A stretch of 64,000 nucleotides of DNA from Spirochaetota bacterium (GCA_029547205.1 JAKPPT010000072.1:1-64000); one strand, 5' to 3'. Shown: positions 1 to 8,400, counted from the stretch's first letter. Made by a program: numbers and translations. The notes: generated by a model from the letters alone, not told the origin.

Positions 1-216
1 CAGGATAGTGCTTTTAAATCAGTTTTACTCCAAAAACTAGAGAAGCTACAGCAGAGCTATTACCGATCAGTAGAGCGTATACGAAAGTGCAAATTGGATT
101 TATCGAATGCAGAAGTGGCTTCAATCCTGGAAATACCCAAAGCTACTGTTGATTCCGGTTTGTTGAGACTTAAAAAGCTGTTTGAAAAAAGTTCTAGTTT
201 ATCAAGCATAAATTAA
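1..216 (+). CDS. C-terminal fragment, sigma-70 region 4-like HTH protein
   Basis: The open frame runs from the window edge to TAA at 214-216 and encodes 71 residues; the start lies outside. The stretch NAEVASILEIPKATVDSGL followed by a basic LRLKKLFEK tail has the helix-turn-helix pattern of sigma factor region 4: an acidic first helix, a turn, then a recognition helix with TVDS and later an Arg. It could be the end of an ECF-like sigma factor or another regulator with that fold. The protein stops soon after the HTH, as sigma factors do. A strong promoter for the next gene lies 11 bases beyond the stop, so the two are probably separate units. Confidence 0.6.
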   Translation, partial: QDSAFKSVLLQKLEKLQQSYYRSVERIRKCKLDLSNAEVASILEIPKATVDSGLLRLKKLFEKSSSLSSIN

Positions 217-226
217 AAATACAGCC

Positions 227-255
227 TTGCAAACTGATGTAAGAGGGTGTATAAT
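227..255 (+). promoter_or_regulatory. Sigma-70 type promoter of the 5'-nucleotidase gene
   Basis: TTGCAA at 227-232 and a perfect TATAAT at 250-255 are separated by 17 bases. Transcription should begin near 262, at the first base of the hairpin at 261-296. Confidence 0.65.
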
Positions 256-260
256 TAAAA

Positions 261-296
261 TTCCCTTCATACTATGTTATACATAGCAAGAGGGAA
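261..296 (+). promoter_or_regulatory. Hairpin at the 5' end of the 5'-nucleotidase leader
   Basis: TTCCCT (261-266) pairs with AGGGAA (291-296), and inside it CTATG pairs with CATAG around a short ATTA-rich loop. The hairpin begins where transcription is predicted to start and ends 17 bases before the ribosome binding site. It has no U tract, so it is unlikely to be a terminator. It may protect the 5' end of the mRNA or bind a regulator. Confidence 0.45.
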
Positions 297-323
297 GATT
301 TTTAATTTCAGTAAGGAGGCTTT

Positions 324-1877
324 ATGAAAAAGCTGTTGTCAGTACTTGTAGTACTTATTGCAGTCATCAGTATTGCTGGTTGTGTTGGTGGACAGGCTAA
401 ACCGCAGCAAGCTGAACTTGTTATTCTGCATTTTAATGACTACCATGCTCAGCTTGAAGCTGATAAAGACGGGCAGGGTGGTATTGCTGCATTAGCATCA
501 GTTGTTAAAGAAACTCGTGCAACTAACCAAAATGTACTGTTTGTGAGTGCAGGTGATATTAATACCGGTTCCATGGTTTCAGATAAGAATGATGGAATGC
601 CAGATATTGAAATATTTAATTTGCTCAAGCTTGATGCAACCGTAATTGGTAACCATGAATTTGATAAAGCACCTGCGGTATTTGCAAAACAGATAGCAGC
701 TGCTAAGTACCCATATATTTCTGCTAATATAAAAAAAGACGGAAAAACAGCTTTTACACCATATATCGTGAAGGTTATTAATGGTCTAAAAGTAGGAATC
801 TTTGGTATTACCACAAGTGATACCCCGGTTAAGGCTCATCCCTTAAAAGTTGCCGGATACACCTTTACAAACGAAATTGAAACAGCAAAAGAAATGGTTG
901 CACAGCTCCGCAATGTAGAAAAAGTTGACATTGTTATTGGTCTCTTCCATGTAGGAGTAGGTGATGGTGCAGGTCCAAATCCTGCAAATAAAATAGCTGA
1001 AGCAGTCAGTGGTATTGATCTTATTATTGATGGTCATAGCCATACAGAAATGAAAGAACCACTCGTTGTGAATGGTACACCAATTGTACAGGCTGGCTAT
1101 AATGCCCGATATGTTGGCCGTGCTGTAATTAGCTATAACAAAGGTGCAGTTAGTCTGAAAGAATGGAAAACAATCCCACTTAACATTAAAAAAGATGGTG
1201 CCTTAGTGGGAACAGCAATTACACCAGATCCTGAAGTTGCTGCTATGGTTAAGAAGTACGCCGATGCCATTAAAGCACAGTATAACGTTAAGATTGCTAC
1301 AACAACTGCAGCATTCGATTTGGGAGATCGACTTACCAGAAAGCAGGAAACCCCATTGGGCAATATCGTCGCAGATTCAATGGTATTTAAAGCCAGAGCT
1401 ATGGGTATTAAAGCCGATTTTGCATTTACTAATGGTGGCGGTATTAGAAAATCACTACCGGCAGGTGATGTTACCCGCATGAATGCATATGAAGTGCTTC
1501 CATTTGGTAATACTCTTGCATATTTTGAAATGACCGGTGAACAGGTGCTCGAACTCTTTAAGAATATTGGCGCTATTCCATTAGGAAATGGCGGTTTTGC
1601 GAATGTTTCCAAAGATGTACGGTTTACTCTTGATACTATCAATAAGGTAGCAAAAGATATAACTATCAATGGACAGCCAATCGATCCAGCCAAAAAATAT
1701 ATTGTTATTACGAATGACTTTATTGCTGTTGGCGGCGATGGCATGTATCCTTTCCTTAAAACCCTTACGTTCAAAGATACTTTTATTGATATGCTTGAAG
1801 GTTTTATTGAATACCTGCAGTCATTGCCTCAACCCATAACACCAACAACAGATGGTCGTATTACAATTATTAAATAA
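324..1877 (+). CDS. Lipoprotein 5'-nucleotidase / UshA-family metallophosphoesterase
   Basis: This 517-residue protein has a lipoprotein signal ending in SIAGC (Cys20), so it should be anchored in the envelope with the enzyme facing outward. The metallophosphoesterase half shows the family's metal ligands in order: HFNDYH (about 36-41), GDIN (about 77), GNHEFD (about 110) and GHSHTE (about 237). The C-terminal nucleotidase domain contains NGGGIRKSLPAGDVT, which contributes to substrate binding. Such enzymes hydrolyse extracytoplasmic nucleotides to nucleosides and phosphate for salvage; the exact substrate cannot be told. The start is fixed by AAGGAGG nine bases before ATG. The gene is monocistronic, between its own promoter and the terminator at 1927. 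Confidence 0.9.
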   Translation: MKKLLSVLVVLIAVISIAGCVGGQAKPQQAELVILHFNDYHAQLEADKDGQGGIAALASVVKETRATNQNVLFVSAGDINTGSMVSDKNDGMPDIEIFNLLKLDATVIGNHEFDKAPAVFAKQIAAAKYPYISANIKKDGKTAFTPYIVKVINGLKVGIFGITTSDTPVKAHPLKVAGYTFTNEIETAKEMVAQLRNVEKVDIVIGLFHVGVGDGAGPNPANKIAEAVSGIDLIIDGHSHTEMKEPLVVNGTPIVQAGYNARYVGRAVISYNKGAVSLKEWKTIPLNIKKDGALVGTAITPDPEVAAMVKKYADAIKAQYNVKIATTTAAFDLGDRLTRKQETPLGNIVADSMVFKARAMGIKADFAFTNGGGIRKSLPAGDVTRMNAYEVLPFGNTLAYFEMTGEQVLELFKNIGAIPLGNGGFANVSKDVRFTLDTINKVAKDITINGQPIDPAKKYIVITNDFIAVGGDGMYPFLKTLTFKDTFIDMLEGFIEYLQSLPQPITPTTDGRITIIK

Positions 1878-1926
1878 TATTAATTTTACCGTACTGCAAT
1901 TTACCACAGAAAGGTAATGAGTAACA

Positions 1927-1963
1927 AATAGGCTGAACCAGAGTTGGCTCAGCCTATTTTTTT
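1927..1963. terminator. Intrinsic terminator, probably bidirectional
   Basis: AATAGGCTGA (1927-1936) pairs perfectly with TCAGCCTATT (1949-1958) over a 12-base loop and is followed by a run of T. On the other strand the stem is followed by a looser T-rich stretch, so it may also end the opposing cob operon. Confidence 0.8.
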
Positions 1964-2032
1964 AAGAATATACCTACAATTCCTTGATCCAGGCTAATTG
2001 CATGAAAGAATGTTGTTGAATTATATCTGTAG

Positions 2033-2800
2033 TTAGTTAAAAACAATACATGTCCCGATAAGTGAAAAAAGCTCTGTTAATTCAATAACAGCTCCCATAG
2101 CGTCTCCGTTATAACCACCGATATTTTTTGCATACCAGGTGCTCAGGTAACCTGCTGTGAGAACAGCGCTTACACCGGTTAGGAAAAAGCTTATCGAAGC
2201 TGCAAGAATATTTCCATTTCTCATAAAAAGTATTAAAGGAAGCAATGAGCAGGCTATAACGCTAATTGTTGCGTTAAATACCGAGGGTTTTCCTAACTGT
2301 ACAGCTAATCCTGACTGATTCACCGGTTGAGCAAAATTAGTTATGAGTATCGATGCGTATCGGCTAAATGCCATAGCAAGCATATAGCTTGCCCATGTAT
2401 CAAGTATGCTATTGCTTACAAGTAAATAGGTAACTAAAAATTTACCACCAAGAATAGCTGTTCCTGCAAAAAAACCATATACGCCAATTCGCGAATCTTT
2501 AAGGACTTCGTACCGTTTTTCTTTGCTGCCAAAAACACCGCTTGCATCTGCAGTATCCATAAGTCCATCAAGATGAAACAAGTTTGCGGTAAGGTATTGG
2601 CTGATAAGTATAATAAATGTTAGCAAAAGTGGTGTGCGAATAATTAATGAAAACAGCAAAGCTGGTAAAAAAATAACTATGCTGAGCAGTAATCCTGTTA
2701 GCGGAAAAAATAATGCACTGGAACTGTAATCAGGTTCATGTGATAATTTTATAGGTATTCGTGTTAATAGGCTAATAATGCTTAAGAATTTGTGTGTCAT
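2033..2800 (-). CDS. cobS: Adenosylcobinamide-GDP ribazoletransferase (cobalamin synthase) CobS
   Basis: CobS joins adenosylcobinamide-GDP to alpha-ribazole (or its phosphate), the last assembly step of cobamides, in the cytoplasmic membrane. The 255-residue protein has normal family length and is largely hydrophobic. It carries the conserved acidic motif HLDGLMDTADA (about residues 76-86), then KDSRIGVYG, and a C-terminal GGYNGDAMGA. The start codon overlaps the stop of the upstream cbiR-like gene by four bases (ATGA), so translation is probably coupled. With cobU and cbiR in one operon and no de novo corrin ring genes in view, the cluster points to salvage or remodelling of imported cobamides. 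Confidence 0.93.
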   Translation of the reverse strand: MTHKFLSIISLLTRIPIKLSHEPDYSSSALFFPLTGLLLSIVIFLPALLFSLIIRTPLLLTFIILISQYLTANLFHLDGLMDTADASGVFGSKEKRYEVLKDSRIGVYGFFAGTAILGGKFLVTYLLVSNSILDTWASYMLAMAFSRYASILITNFAQPVNQSGLAVQLGKPSVFNATISVIACSLLPLILFMRNGNILAASISFFLTGVSAVLTAGYLSTWYAKNIGGYNGDAMGAVIELTELFSLIGTCIVFN

Positions 2801-3504
2801 ATGATATTTCCTTTCATAATATAGTTAAAATAATTTAATGAAATATCTATTTCGTTAATAGAAAATAATTCAAATTCTATAATTCCGGAAAACTGTTTAA
2901 AAAATGGAATACAGGGAATTAGCCAGTCCGATTGAAATGAAATAGGTTTATGTTCCTTGTTTCCTCTAAAGTCATTAAGATGAATGGTTTTAATGAATTG
3001 ACCATATTGTGCAATAAAATCAATAGGAGCAATACCTTCTTTTAGGAGATGCGCTGTATCCATGCATAGACCAGGATGTATGCTTGGCTTCATATCCAGA
3101 TAGCAGTCTAATAACCGCTCAAGTTTACTCATTGTGGTATTTTCAAGCACTATTGGTCTTTGAAACTGTTGTTCCAGTGTAGCAAGTGATGCTGCAAATG
3201 TACATGATTCTGTACTGTCAGGAGGAGGATGTACACAGTATGACGACACAAATGTATGCGTCAATTCGATGATTTCTGTGAGTATTGCATAATCGGATTC
3301 AGGAAGATGCAAGGTAAATATAAATCGGTTTTTCAATTGCTTTATTGCTTCAAGTTCACTTAAAAACTCACTTCGTATTGTTTCGTTCCATAAAAATAAA
3401 AGCAATTCAACAGCATGAATATCACTACGGTTTTTGAGGAACCTGATATTCTCAAGCCATGTTCCAGGTATTACGTACGATGGTACGCTTATTCTATAAT
3501 TCAT
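2797..3504 (-). CDS. cbiR: CbiR-like cobamide remodelling hydrolase (AP-endonuclease-2/xylose-isomerase TIM barrel)
   Basis: This 235-residue protein has the sequence pattern of the xylose-isomerase-like TIM-barrel superfamily. Likely metal ligands appear in the expected order: HLPES (His about 86), VLENTT (Glu about 142), CMDTAH (about 170), TIHLND (about 197) and a late EFE. It lies between cobU and cobS with four-base overlaps on both sides. A member of this superfamily, CbiR, was described in Akkermansia as an enzyme that cuts the lower-ligand linkage of cobamides so the base can be replaced. Fold and position are seen; the CbiR assignment is inference. The alternative is another sugar-phosphate isomerase/epimerase-like enzyme with an unrelated substrate. 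Confidence 0.65.
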   Translation of the reverse strand: MNYRISVPSYVIPGTWLENIRFLKNRSDIHAVELLLFLWNETIRSEFLSELEAIKQLKNRFIFTLHLPESDYAILTEIIELTHTFVSSYCVHPPPDSTESCTFAASLATLEQQFQRPIVLENTTMSKLERLLDCYLDMKPSIHPGLCMDTAHLLKEGIAPIDFIAQYGQFIKTIHLNDFRGNKEHKPISFQSDWLIPCIPFFKQFSGIIEFELFSINEIDISLNYFNYIMKGNII

Positions 3505-3995
3505 TTTATTTTTACAGGTATTCCAGCGACCATGAGTTCTACAGCATCACAGCAAGCTGCTAAGCGAATATTTATTTTGCCGAGGAGTGTTTCATACTGT
3601 CGTGCAAGCGGATTATCGGGTATGATACCCCAGCCAATTTCATTGGTAACAATGACAATATTTTCTGGTAAATACTCTATGAGGGCATTAAGCAGACTAT
3701 CGATTTGGTCCGTTTTATTGTAATAGAGCAGATTGTTGAGCCACATCGGTATGCAATCCAGTATCATGTTATTACGTAATTTTGTATGGATCTCAATTGG
3801 CTCTTCGATGGTGATAAATCGATCTTCACGTTCCTGACGGTGCAATCTAATACGTTCTTGCATTTCATCATCAAAAGGTATTGCAGTAGCTAAAAAATAA
3901 CGTGGTGTTGCAAATGACTCTGCCAGGAGCAAAGCTCGCGATGATTTTCCTGATTTTATACCGCCTGTAATAAGTGTTCGCATAGCAAAGAGCAT
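3501..3995 (-). CDS. cobU: Adenosylcobinamide kinase / guanylyltransferase CobU (CobP)
   Basis: CobU phosphorylates adenosylcobinamide and then transfers GMP to it, giving the activated precursor used by CobS. The P-loop GGIKSGKS lies at the very N-terminus, as in the family, followed by AESFATPRYFLATA and, later, TNEIGWGIIPDNPLARQY, a hallmark of CobU. The length of about 160 residues is slightly under the usual 170-180. The first ATG is at 3995, but the protein aligns better from the internal ATG at 3983; neither has a convincing Shine-Dalgarno. It is the first gene of cobU-cbiR-cobS. No cobalamin riboswitch fits in the 57 bases upstream. Confidence 0.9.
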   Translation of the reverse strand: MLFAMRTLITGGIKSGKSSRALLLAESFATPRYFLATAIPFDDEMQERIRLHRQEREDRFITIEEPIEIHTKLRNNMILDCIPMWLNNLLYYNKTDQIDSLLNALIEYLPENIVIVTNEIGWGIIPDNPLARQYETLLGKINIRLAACCDAVELMVAGIPVKIK

Positions 3996-4004
3996 ATCGA
4001 GTCA

Positions 4005-4029
4005 ATAAAAACCTTTCAAGAGCAGGTTT
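4005..4029 (-). terminator. Weak terminator-like hairpin after the response regulator
   Basis: Read on the minus strand, AAACCT (4029-4024) pairs with AGGTTT (4014-4009) and is followed by TTTATT. The stem is only six AT-rich pairs, so some read-through from the two-component genes into cobU is possible. Confidence 0.35.
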
Positions 4030-4052
4030 GACAGAAAAATTATATGCTTGTG

Positions 4053-4466
4053 TTACACTTGCCAGATATAACTTTCATCAAGAATCGCTGTAATAGTATC
4101 CTTTAACGAATATGCATCAATTGGTTTTGGAATAAATCCATGAAAGCCAACTGATTTATACTGTGCAACATCCTGTTTCATTACATTTGCAGTGAGAGCA
4201 ATAATTTTGCTATTTAAAAATCGGGGATCTTCTTTTAGCTCTTTAAAAATAGAAATTCCATCTTTGTCCGGAATCTGAATATCGAGAAATACAATGTCAA
4301 AATTACGCTTTAGGGTAAGCATCTGTGGAAGTGGATCTTTTTCAAACACATAGATGTTTTCTTGTTTTACTTTATGAATTTTGAGAAGCCGTTCAATGAC
4401 TATTCTGTTGTTCTCATCATCCTCTACAATAAGTACCGTACAATCTGCGATTTCTTTTTTTCCCAT
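4053..4466 (-). CDS. CheY-like single-domain response regulator
   Basis: This is a receiver domain of about 137 residues with no output domain. The acidic pocket is in VLIVEDDENN, the phosphoacceptor Asp is in FDIVFLDIQIPDKDG, the switch Thr in IIALTANV and the conserved Lys in GFIPKPID. I chose the ATG at 4466 (MGKKEIADC), four bases beyond the stop of the histidine kinase, because upstream in-frame codons lie inside the kinase gene. Kinase and regulator form one operon, so the kinase is the likely phosphodonor. Without an output domain, it should act by protein-protein contact. Confidence 0.88.
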   Translation of the reverse strand: MGKKEIADCTVLIVEDDENNRIVIERLLKIHKVKQENIYVFEKDPLPQMLTLKRNFDIVFLDIQIPDKDGISIFKELKEDPRFLNSKIIALTANVMKQDVAQYKSVGFHGFIPKPIDAYSLKDTITAILDESYIWQV

Positions 4467-4470
4467 AGTA

Positions 4471-6237
4471 CTACCCTGTCCTATATATCGGTATCGTAAA
4501 AGAAACAGTTGTTCCTTTATGCTTTTCACTCGTAATGGAAATTGTGCCTCCATGCAGTTCAACAAATCGTTTTGCAATAGGAAGACCTAAGCCTGTTCCG
4601 CCAGCTTTGCGAGCATAACCCGTGTCGAGTTGTACAAATTCAGCAAAGGCTTTGTTTACATCTGATTCTGAAATTCCAATTCCAGTATCTATTATAGAAA
4701 AAACAAGAAAATCGTCCTGCCGTATGATTTTTAGGGTTATTGTACCCTCATCGGTAAATTTAACCGCATTAGAAAGAATATTGAGCAGTATCTGTCGTAA
4801 ACGAACCCGATCGGCTTTAACCGGAGGCAATGAGTCTTCTGCTGCGTATATGAGTTTTATCGGCTTGTTTTGAATTAGACTTTCGGTTACTCCTATCATT
4901 TCTTTAATTATGATATTGCTATCAGTTTCTTCAAGGTAAAGTTCCATTTTGCCGGATTCTATTTTTGCAAGATCGAGAATATCATTAATGAGTGATAAGA
5001 GGTGTTTCCCCGATAGCTCAATACGAGAGAGAAGTTCCCGCTGTTGAGGAGTAATTGGTCCTTCAACCTCCTGGAGTAGAAGAAATGCAAAGTTAATAAT
5101 AGAATTAAGTGGTGTTCGTAGTTCATGTGACATTGTTGCTAAAAATTGCGATTTAATTTTATTCGCTTCTTCAGCTTCTATTTTAGCAAATTGTACTTCT
5201 TTAAATATCATAATATTATTGTAGATTGTAGCAGCATGTTTTGAAAGAGCATTACTGCTATCGAGTTCCCACAGAGTAAAATCGTTATCATTGTTACTCC
5301 TGAGCATAATTGCAAACCCTGCTATTTGCGAGGTTGTTGTGATAGTAACAAGCATTAACTTAATTGAATTGTTAGAATTTTTTAATAATGTGCTGGCGAC
5401 CGGTCCTGTCCCTGTATTATCAATTACTCCTTCACAGAGACATTTATAATCATTTGAAATAAAAGTATCATATGATATTGTATCAGGTATATAGGAATCG
5501 TAGTCGCTGGACGTTTCTTTTGTACGGATATAACAATGCTTTTCAGCATCAAGGAAAAATACAGCAATAGTGCTGTGATGTACTAAAAGTTTCAATTTCT
5601 CTGTAAAAATTGCAAAAAATGATTCAAGGTCTAGAGTTGTTTGCAGAGAGTTCAGTATAGAAATGAGGAGAGCGCTATTTTCTGCCTGTCGCTTCATAAA
5701 TGCATAGTCACGTGCTGTCTTAATTGATTCAGCGATGCTGTTTGCAATTATAGTAAGAGTTTCGATATCTTTGTCAGAAAAATAATTATCAAAATCATAG
5801 TTCTGGAGAGAAATTACACCGAGCAAATCCTTATCTTTAACAATTGGAATACCAATCCATGATTTTGGTTCCCGTTTCCTATTAATGACAATAGCGTGAT
5901 GTGCAACAAAAAAATCATGAGCGTTGGTTTGAATAATCAAAGGTTTTTGATCTTTGATTATCAGGCTGATAAGCCCTGTATCATGAGGAAAATCTTCAAT
6001 TTGCTGTTCTTTCCCATCAGAAACATAATATGGGATATTAAAACTCTGTTTTTCCGGGTAATAAACTGCTATGAAAATAGTATTGGTTTTAAAGAAATCA
6101 AGTAAAGCTTTTACTGTCTCCCTGCATATAGTTTCAATATCAATTATTGCATGGAGTTTTTTATACAACTGTGTAATTAATAATTCTTCTGCCTTTATCT
6201 TTGAAGTAATATTCATTGAATTGTTTGAATAGCTCAT
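4471..6237 (-). CDS. GAF-domain sensor histidine kinase
   Basis: The kinase is soluble, with no membrane segments, and senses a cytoplasmic signal. Two GAF-like domains fill about residues 15-180 and 190-345. They are followed by a HisKA dimerisation helix with SHELRTPLNS (phosphoacceptor His) and a HATPase domain with N-box NILSNAVKF, G1 DTGIGIS and G2 GGTGLGLPIAKR. All catalytic boxes look intact. The first possible start is TTG at 6279, inside the serC terminator and the promoter -35 box, so ATG 6237 is better; it lacks a clear Shine-Dalgarno and the predicted leader is only about 8 bases. The response regulator follows after four bases. Confidence 0.88.
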   Translation of the reverse strand: MSYSNNSMNITSKIKAEELLITQLYKKLHAIIDIETICRETVKALLDFFKTNTIFIAVYYPEKQSFNIPYYVSDGKEQQIEDFPHDTGLISLIIKDQKPLIIQTNAHDFFVAHHAIVINRKREPKSWIGIPIVKDKDLLGVISLQNYDFDNYFSDKDIETLTIIANSIAESIKTARDYAFMKRQAENSALLISILNSLQTTLDLESFFAIFTEKLKLLVHHSTIAVFFLDAEKHCYIRTKETSSDYDSYIPDTISYDTFISNDYKCLCEGVIDNTGTGPVASTLLKNSNNSIKLMLVTITTTSQIAGFAIMLRSNNDNDFTLWELDSSNALSKHAATIYNNIMIFKEVQFAKIEAEEANKIKSQFLATMSHELRTPLNSIINFAFLLLQEVEGPITPQQRELLSRIELSGKHLLSLINDILDLAKIESGKMELYLEETDSNIIIKEMIGVTESLIQNKPIKLIYAAEDSLPPVKADRVRLRQILLNILSNAVKFTDEGTITLKIIRQDDFLVFSIIDTGIGISESDVNKAFAEFVQLDTGYARKAGGTGLGLPIAKRFVELHGGTISITSEKHKGTTVSFTIPIYRTG

Positions 6238-6251
6238 ATGTTCTTGCTTTA

Positions 6252-6279
6252 AGTATATACAGTTTTTTTGTAAGTGCAA
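6252..6279 (-). promoter_or_regulatory. Promoter of the histidine kinase operon
   Basis: On the minus strand TTGCAC (6279-6274) and TATACT (6257-6252) are 16 bases apart. The predicted start of transcription is near 6245, leaving about 8 bases before the ATG at 6237. The -35 box overlaps the last bases of the serC terminator. Confidence 0.5.
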
Positions 6280-6309
6280 GAAAAGGCTGCAAAAAGCAGC
6301 CTTTTTCTT
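6278..6309 (-). terminator. Terminator of the serA-serC operon
   Basis: GGCTGC and GCAGCC form a six-pair GC stem around a five-base loop (6285-6301), extended by an A/T stem and followed on the minus strand by TTTTCTT. It lies 31 bases after the serC stop. Confidence 0.85.
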
Positions 6310-6339
6310 AATGTATTTGCTTTTTAGTTACAAGTAATC

Positions 6340-7428
6340 TTATTTATTTTTAATTTTAAAATCATCCATAAATGCTACAGCATCTTTTACATGCTTTACT
6401 GTAGAAGCATTATAGATGGAGAATCTGATACCGCCTACTGATCGGTGTCCTTTTACACCAATGATACCTGCATTTTTTGCTTCCTTGACAAATTTCTCTT
6501 CAAGTTCTTCAGTAGGAAGTCGGAAGACAACATTCATCCAGGAGCGGGAATTTTTTTCTACTGGACAGCGGTAGTAACCATTAGAATTATCAATTGCCTT
6601 ATAGAGTATTTCTTGTTTTTCTTTGTTAATCTTTTCTATTGCTGTGAGTCCTCCCACGTTTTTAATCCAATCGAGCGTAAGGTCAAGAATGTAGATTGAG
6701 AAGCAGGGTGGAGTATTGTAGAGAGAATCATTTTCGGCATAGGTTTTATATGCAAGCATGGTTGGAAGATCCGTAGCTACTTTTTCAAGGAAATCTTCTT
6801 TTATTGCTACAACGGTAACACCAGAAGGACCTAAATTTTTCTGAGCACCTGCATAAATCATGCTGAATTTTTCAACGGGGAATGGCCGGGAAAAAATATC
6901 ACTGGACATATCGCACACAACAGGAGCGGTGCCAAGATTAGGCCAATATTGCCATTGTGTTCCGAAAATTGTGTTGTTGCTGGTCATATGAACGTAGACA
7001 GGGTTGCTTGATAATTTGATTTCGTTCTGTTCTGGAATTCGAGTAAATACCCCATTAGACTCGGTATCTGCAGCAATATGAACATTTCCGAATCGTTTTG
7101 CCTCTTTAATAGCTGCCTTAGACCAGTGTCCGGTTGAAATATAGTCAGCAGTTTTATCTTTTGTTAAGAAATTCATTGGGAGCATAGCAAATTGTGTGCT
7201 AGCACCGCCAGTGCAGAATAAAATCTTCCAGGAATCATCCATTCCGGCAATTTCTTTAAATGACTGCATAGCATGATGGTGCATTTCATCATATTCTTTA
7301 CCGCGATGCGATACTTCCATTACTGACATACCTGTTCCGCGCCAGTCAAGCATCTCGCTCTGTGCCTTTTCTAGTACTTCAAGCGGTAATGCTGCAGGAC
7401 CAGCGTTAAAATTAATAACACGTTTCAT
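6340..7428 (-). CDS. serC: Phosphoserine aminotransferase SerC
   Basis: SerC converts 3-phosphohydroxypyruvate and glutamate to O-phosphoserine, the second step of serine synthesis; it also serves vitamin B6 synthesis in some bacteria. The 362-residue protein begins with the family signature NFNAGPAALP. The PLP lysine lies in YAGAQKNLGPSG (about residue 195), and RGTGMSVMEVSHR and GHRSVGGIR are also typical. Length is normal. GAGGAGG sits just before ATG. It lies 21 bases after serA, so the first two steps of the pathway are co-transcribed. Confidence 0.97.
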   Translation of the reverse strand: MKRVINFNAGPAALPLEVLEKAQSEMLDWRGTGMSVMEVSHRGKEYDEMHHHAMQSFKEIAGMDDSWKILFCTGGASTQFAMLPMNFLTKDKTADYISTGHWSKAAIKEAKRFGNVHIAADTESNGVFTRIPEQNEIKLSSNPVYVHMTSNNTIFGTQWQYWPNLGTAPVVCDMSSDIFSRPFPVEKFSMIYAGAQKNLGPSGVTVVAIKEDFLEKVATDLPTMLAYKTYAENDSLYNTPPCFSIYILDLTLDWIKNVGGLTAIEKINKEKQEILYKAIDNSNGYYRCPVEKNSRSWMNVVFRLPTEELEEKFVKEAKNAGIIGVKGHRSVGGIRFSIYNASTVKHVKDAVAFMDDFKIKNK

Positions 7429-7449
7429 GAAAACCTCCTCTTATTTTGG

Positions 7450-8322
7450 TTATCGTGATACAAATTTTGATACTCTATCAACAATACAATCACCAAGCCG
7501 GGCAAGATTTTCTTCTGTACTTGCACCGATGTGTGGTGTGAGAAGTGTGTGCGGTGCTTTAAGCAGTGGCGAATTTTCAGGTGGTTCTGCATAAAAAACA
7601 TCAGCAGCGTAGCCGGCTATTTTGCCAGTTTCCAGTGCTTTTGCAACATCCTCTTCAATGATTACCTGTCCCCGGCATGTGTTAATAATACGAACTCCCT
7701 GTTTCATTTTAGCGATAGCACCAGAATTGATCATGCCTTTTGTTTCATCAGTTAGAGGAGTATGGAGTGAAATATAATCTGATTGTTGGTATACAGTGTC
7801 TAAGTTTACCATTTCTGCAACATCAGAACTCTGTACATACTTGGCGCAGGCAATGACTTTCATTCCAAACGCTTTTGCTCGAATTGCAACTTCACGGGCA
7901 ATCCTTCCAATGCCTATGAGACCTAAAACTTTTCCATGAAGCTCTGTGCGCTCAAGTTCTTTTTTGAGCCATTTACCCTGCTTCATCGATGTATCTGCTT
8001 CGACTATGTGGTTAGGCATTGCAATCATAAGTGCAAATGCAAGCTCGGCAACAGCAAGACTCGATGCTTCTGGAGTATTGGTAACTTCGATTTTTTTACT
8101 TTCTGCATAGGCAACATCGATAGTATCAACACCGACGCCGCCCCGGATAATAAATTGCAAATTGGGAGCTTTATCGATTATTTCTTTTGTTACTTTTGTT
8201 TTTGAACGAACAATAAGTATATTTGCTTTCCCAATATCTGCCATGTCTTCTGAGACTGTACCGAATTGCTTAAGCCTTTCTGGAAGATCCGGAAGAAACG
8301 GATCTGCTAGTAAAATAACCAT
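7450..8322 (-). CDS. serA: D-3-phosphoglycerate dehydrogenase, short form
   Basis: This enzyme oxidises 3-phosphoglycerate with NAD to start serine synthesis. The protein has about 290 residues and consists only of the substrate- and NAD-binding domains. It has no ACT or ASB regulatory domain, so feedback inhibition by serine through an ACT domain is not expected. The NAD motif is GLIGIGRIARE. The catalytic Arg, Glu and His fall in NTCRGQVI, YAEPPE and LTPHIGA. The start at 8322 is chosen because AAGGAGG lies seven bases upstream; the longer frame from 8355 lacks this. Its partner serC follows in the same operon. Confidence 0.92.
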   Translation of the reverse strand: MVILLADPFLPDLPERLKQFGTVSEDMADIGKANILIVRSKTKVTKEIIDKAPNLQFIIRGGVGVDTIDVAYAESKKIEVTNTPEASSLAVAELAFALMIAMPNHIVEADTSMKQGKWLKKELERTELHGKVLGLIGIGRIAREVAIRAKAFGMKVIACAKYVQSSDVAEMVNLDTVYQQSDYISLHTPLTDETKGMINSGAIAKMKQGVRIINTCRGQVIIEEDVAKALETGKIAGYAADVFYAEPPENSPLLKAPHTLLTPHIGASTEENLARLGDCIVDRVSKFVSR

Positions 8323-8400
8323 ATTGCCTCCTTGTGGTCTATTACTATGATACAAGTATAATATATCAGTATAGGCGTTTTATAAAGTGGGTGTTGTGTT

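Noticed and set aside
1133-1774. Long minus-strand ORF opposite the 5'-nucleotidase
   Set aside because: It mirrors the strongly coded nucleotidase gene; its product is Ser/Ala/Val-rich without motifs.
3996-4052. Cobalamin riboswitch before cobU
   Set aside because: Only 57 bases separate cobU from the response regulator gene, far too few for the roughly 200-base element, and no B12-box-like sequence is present.
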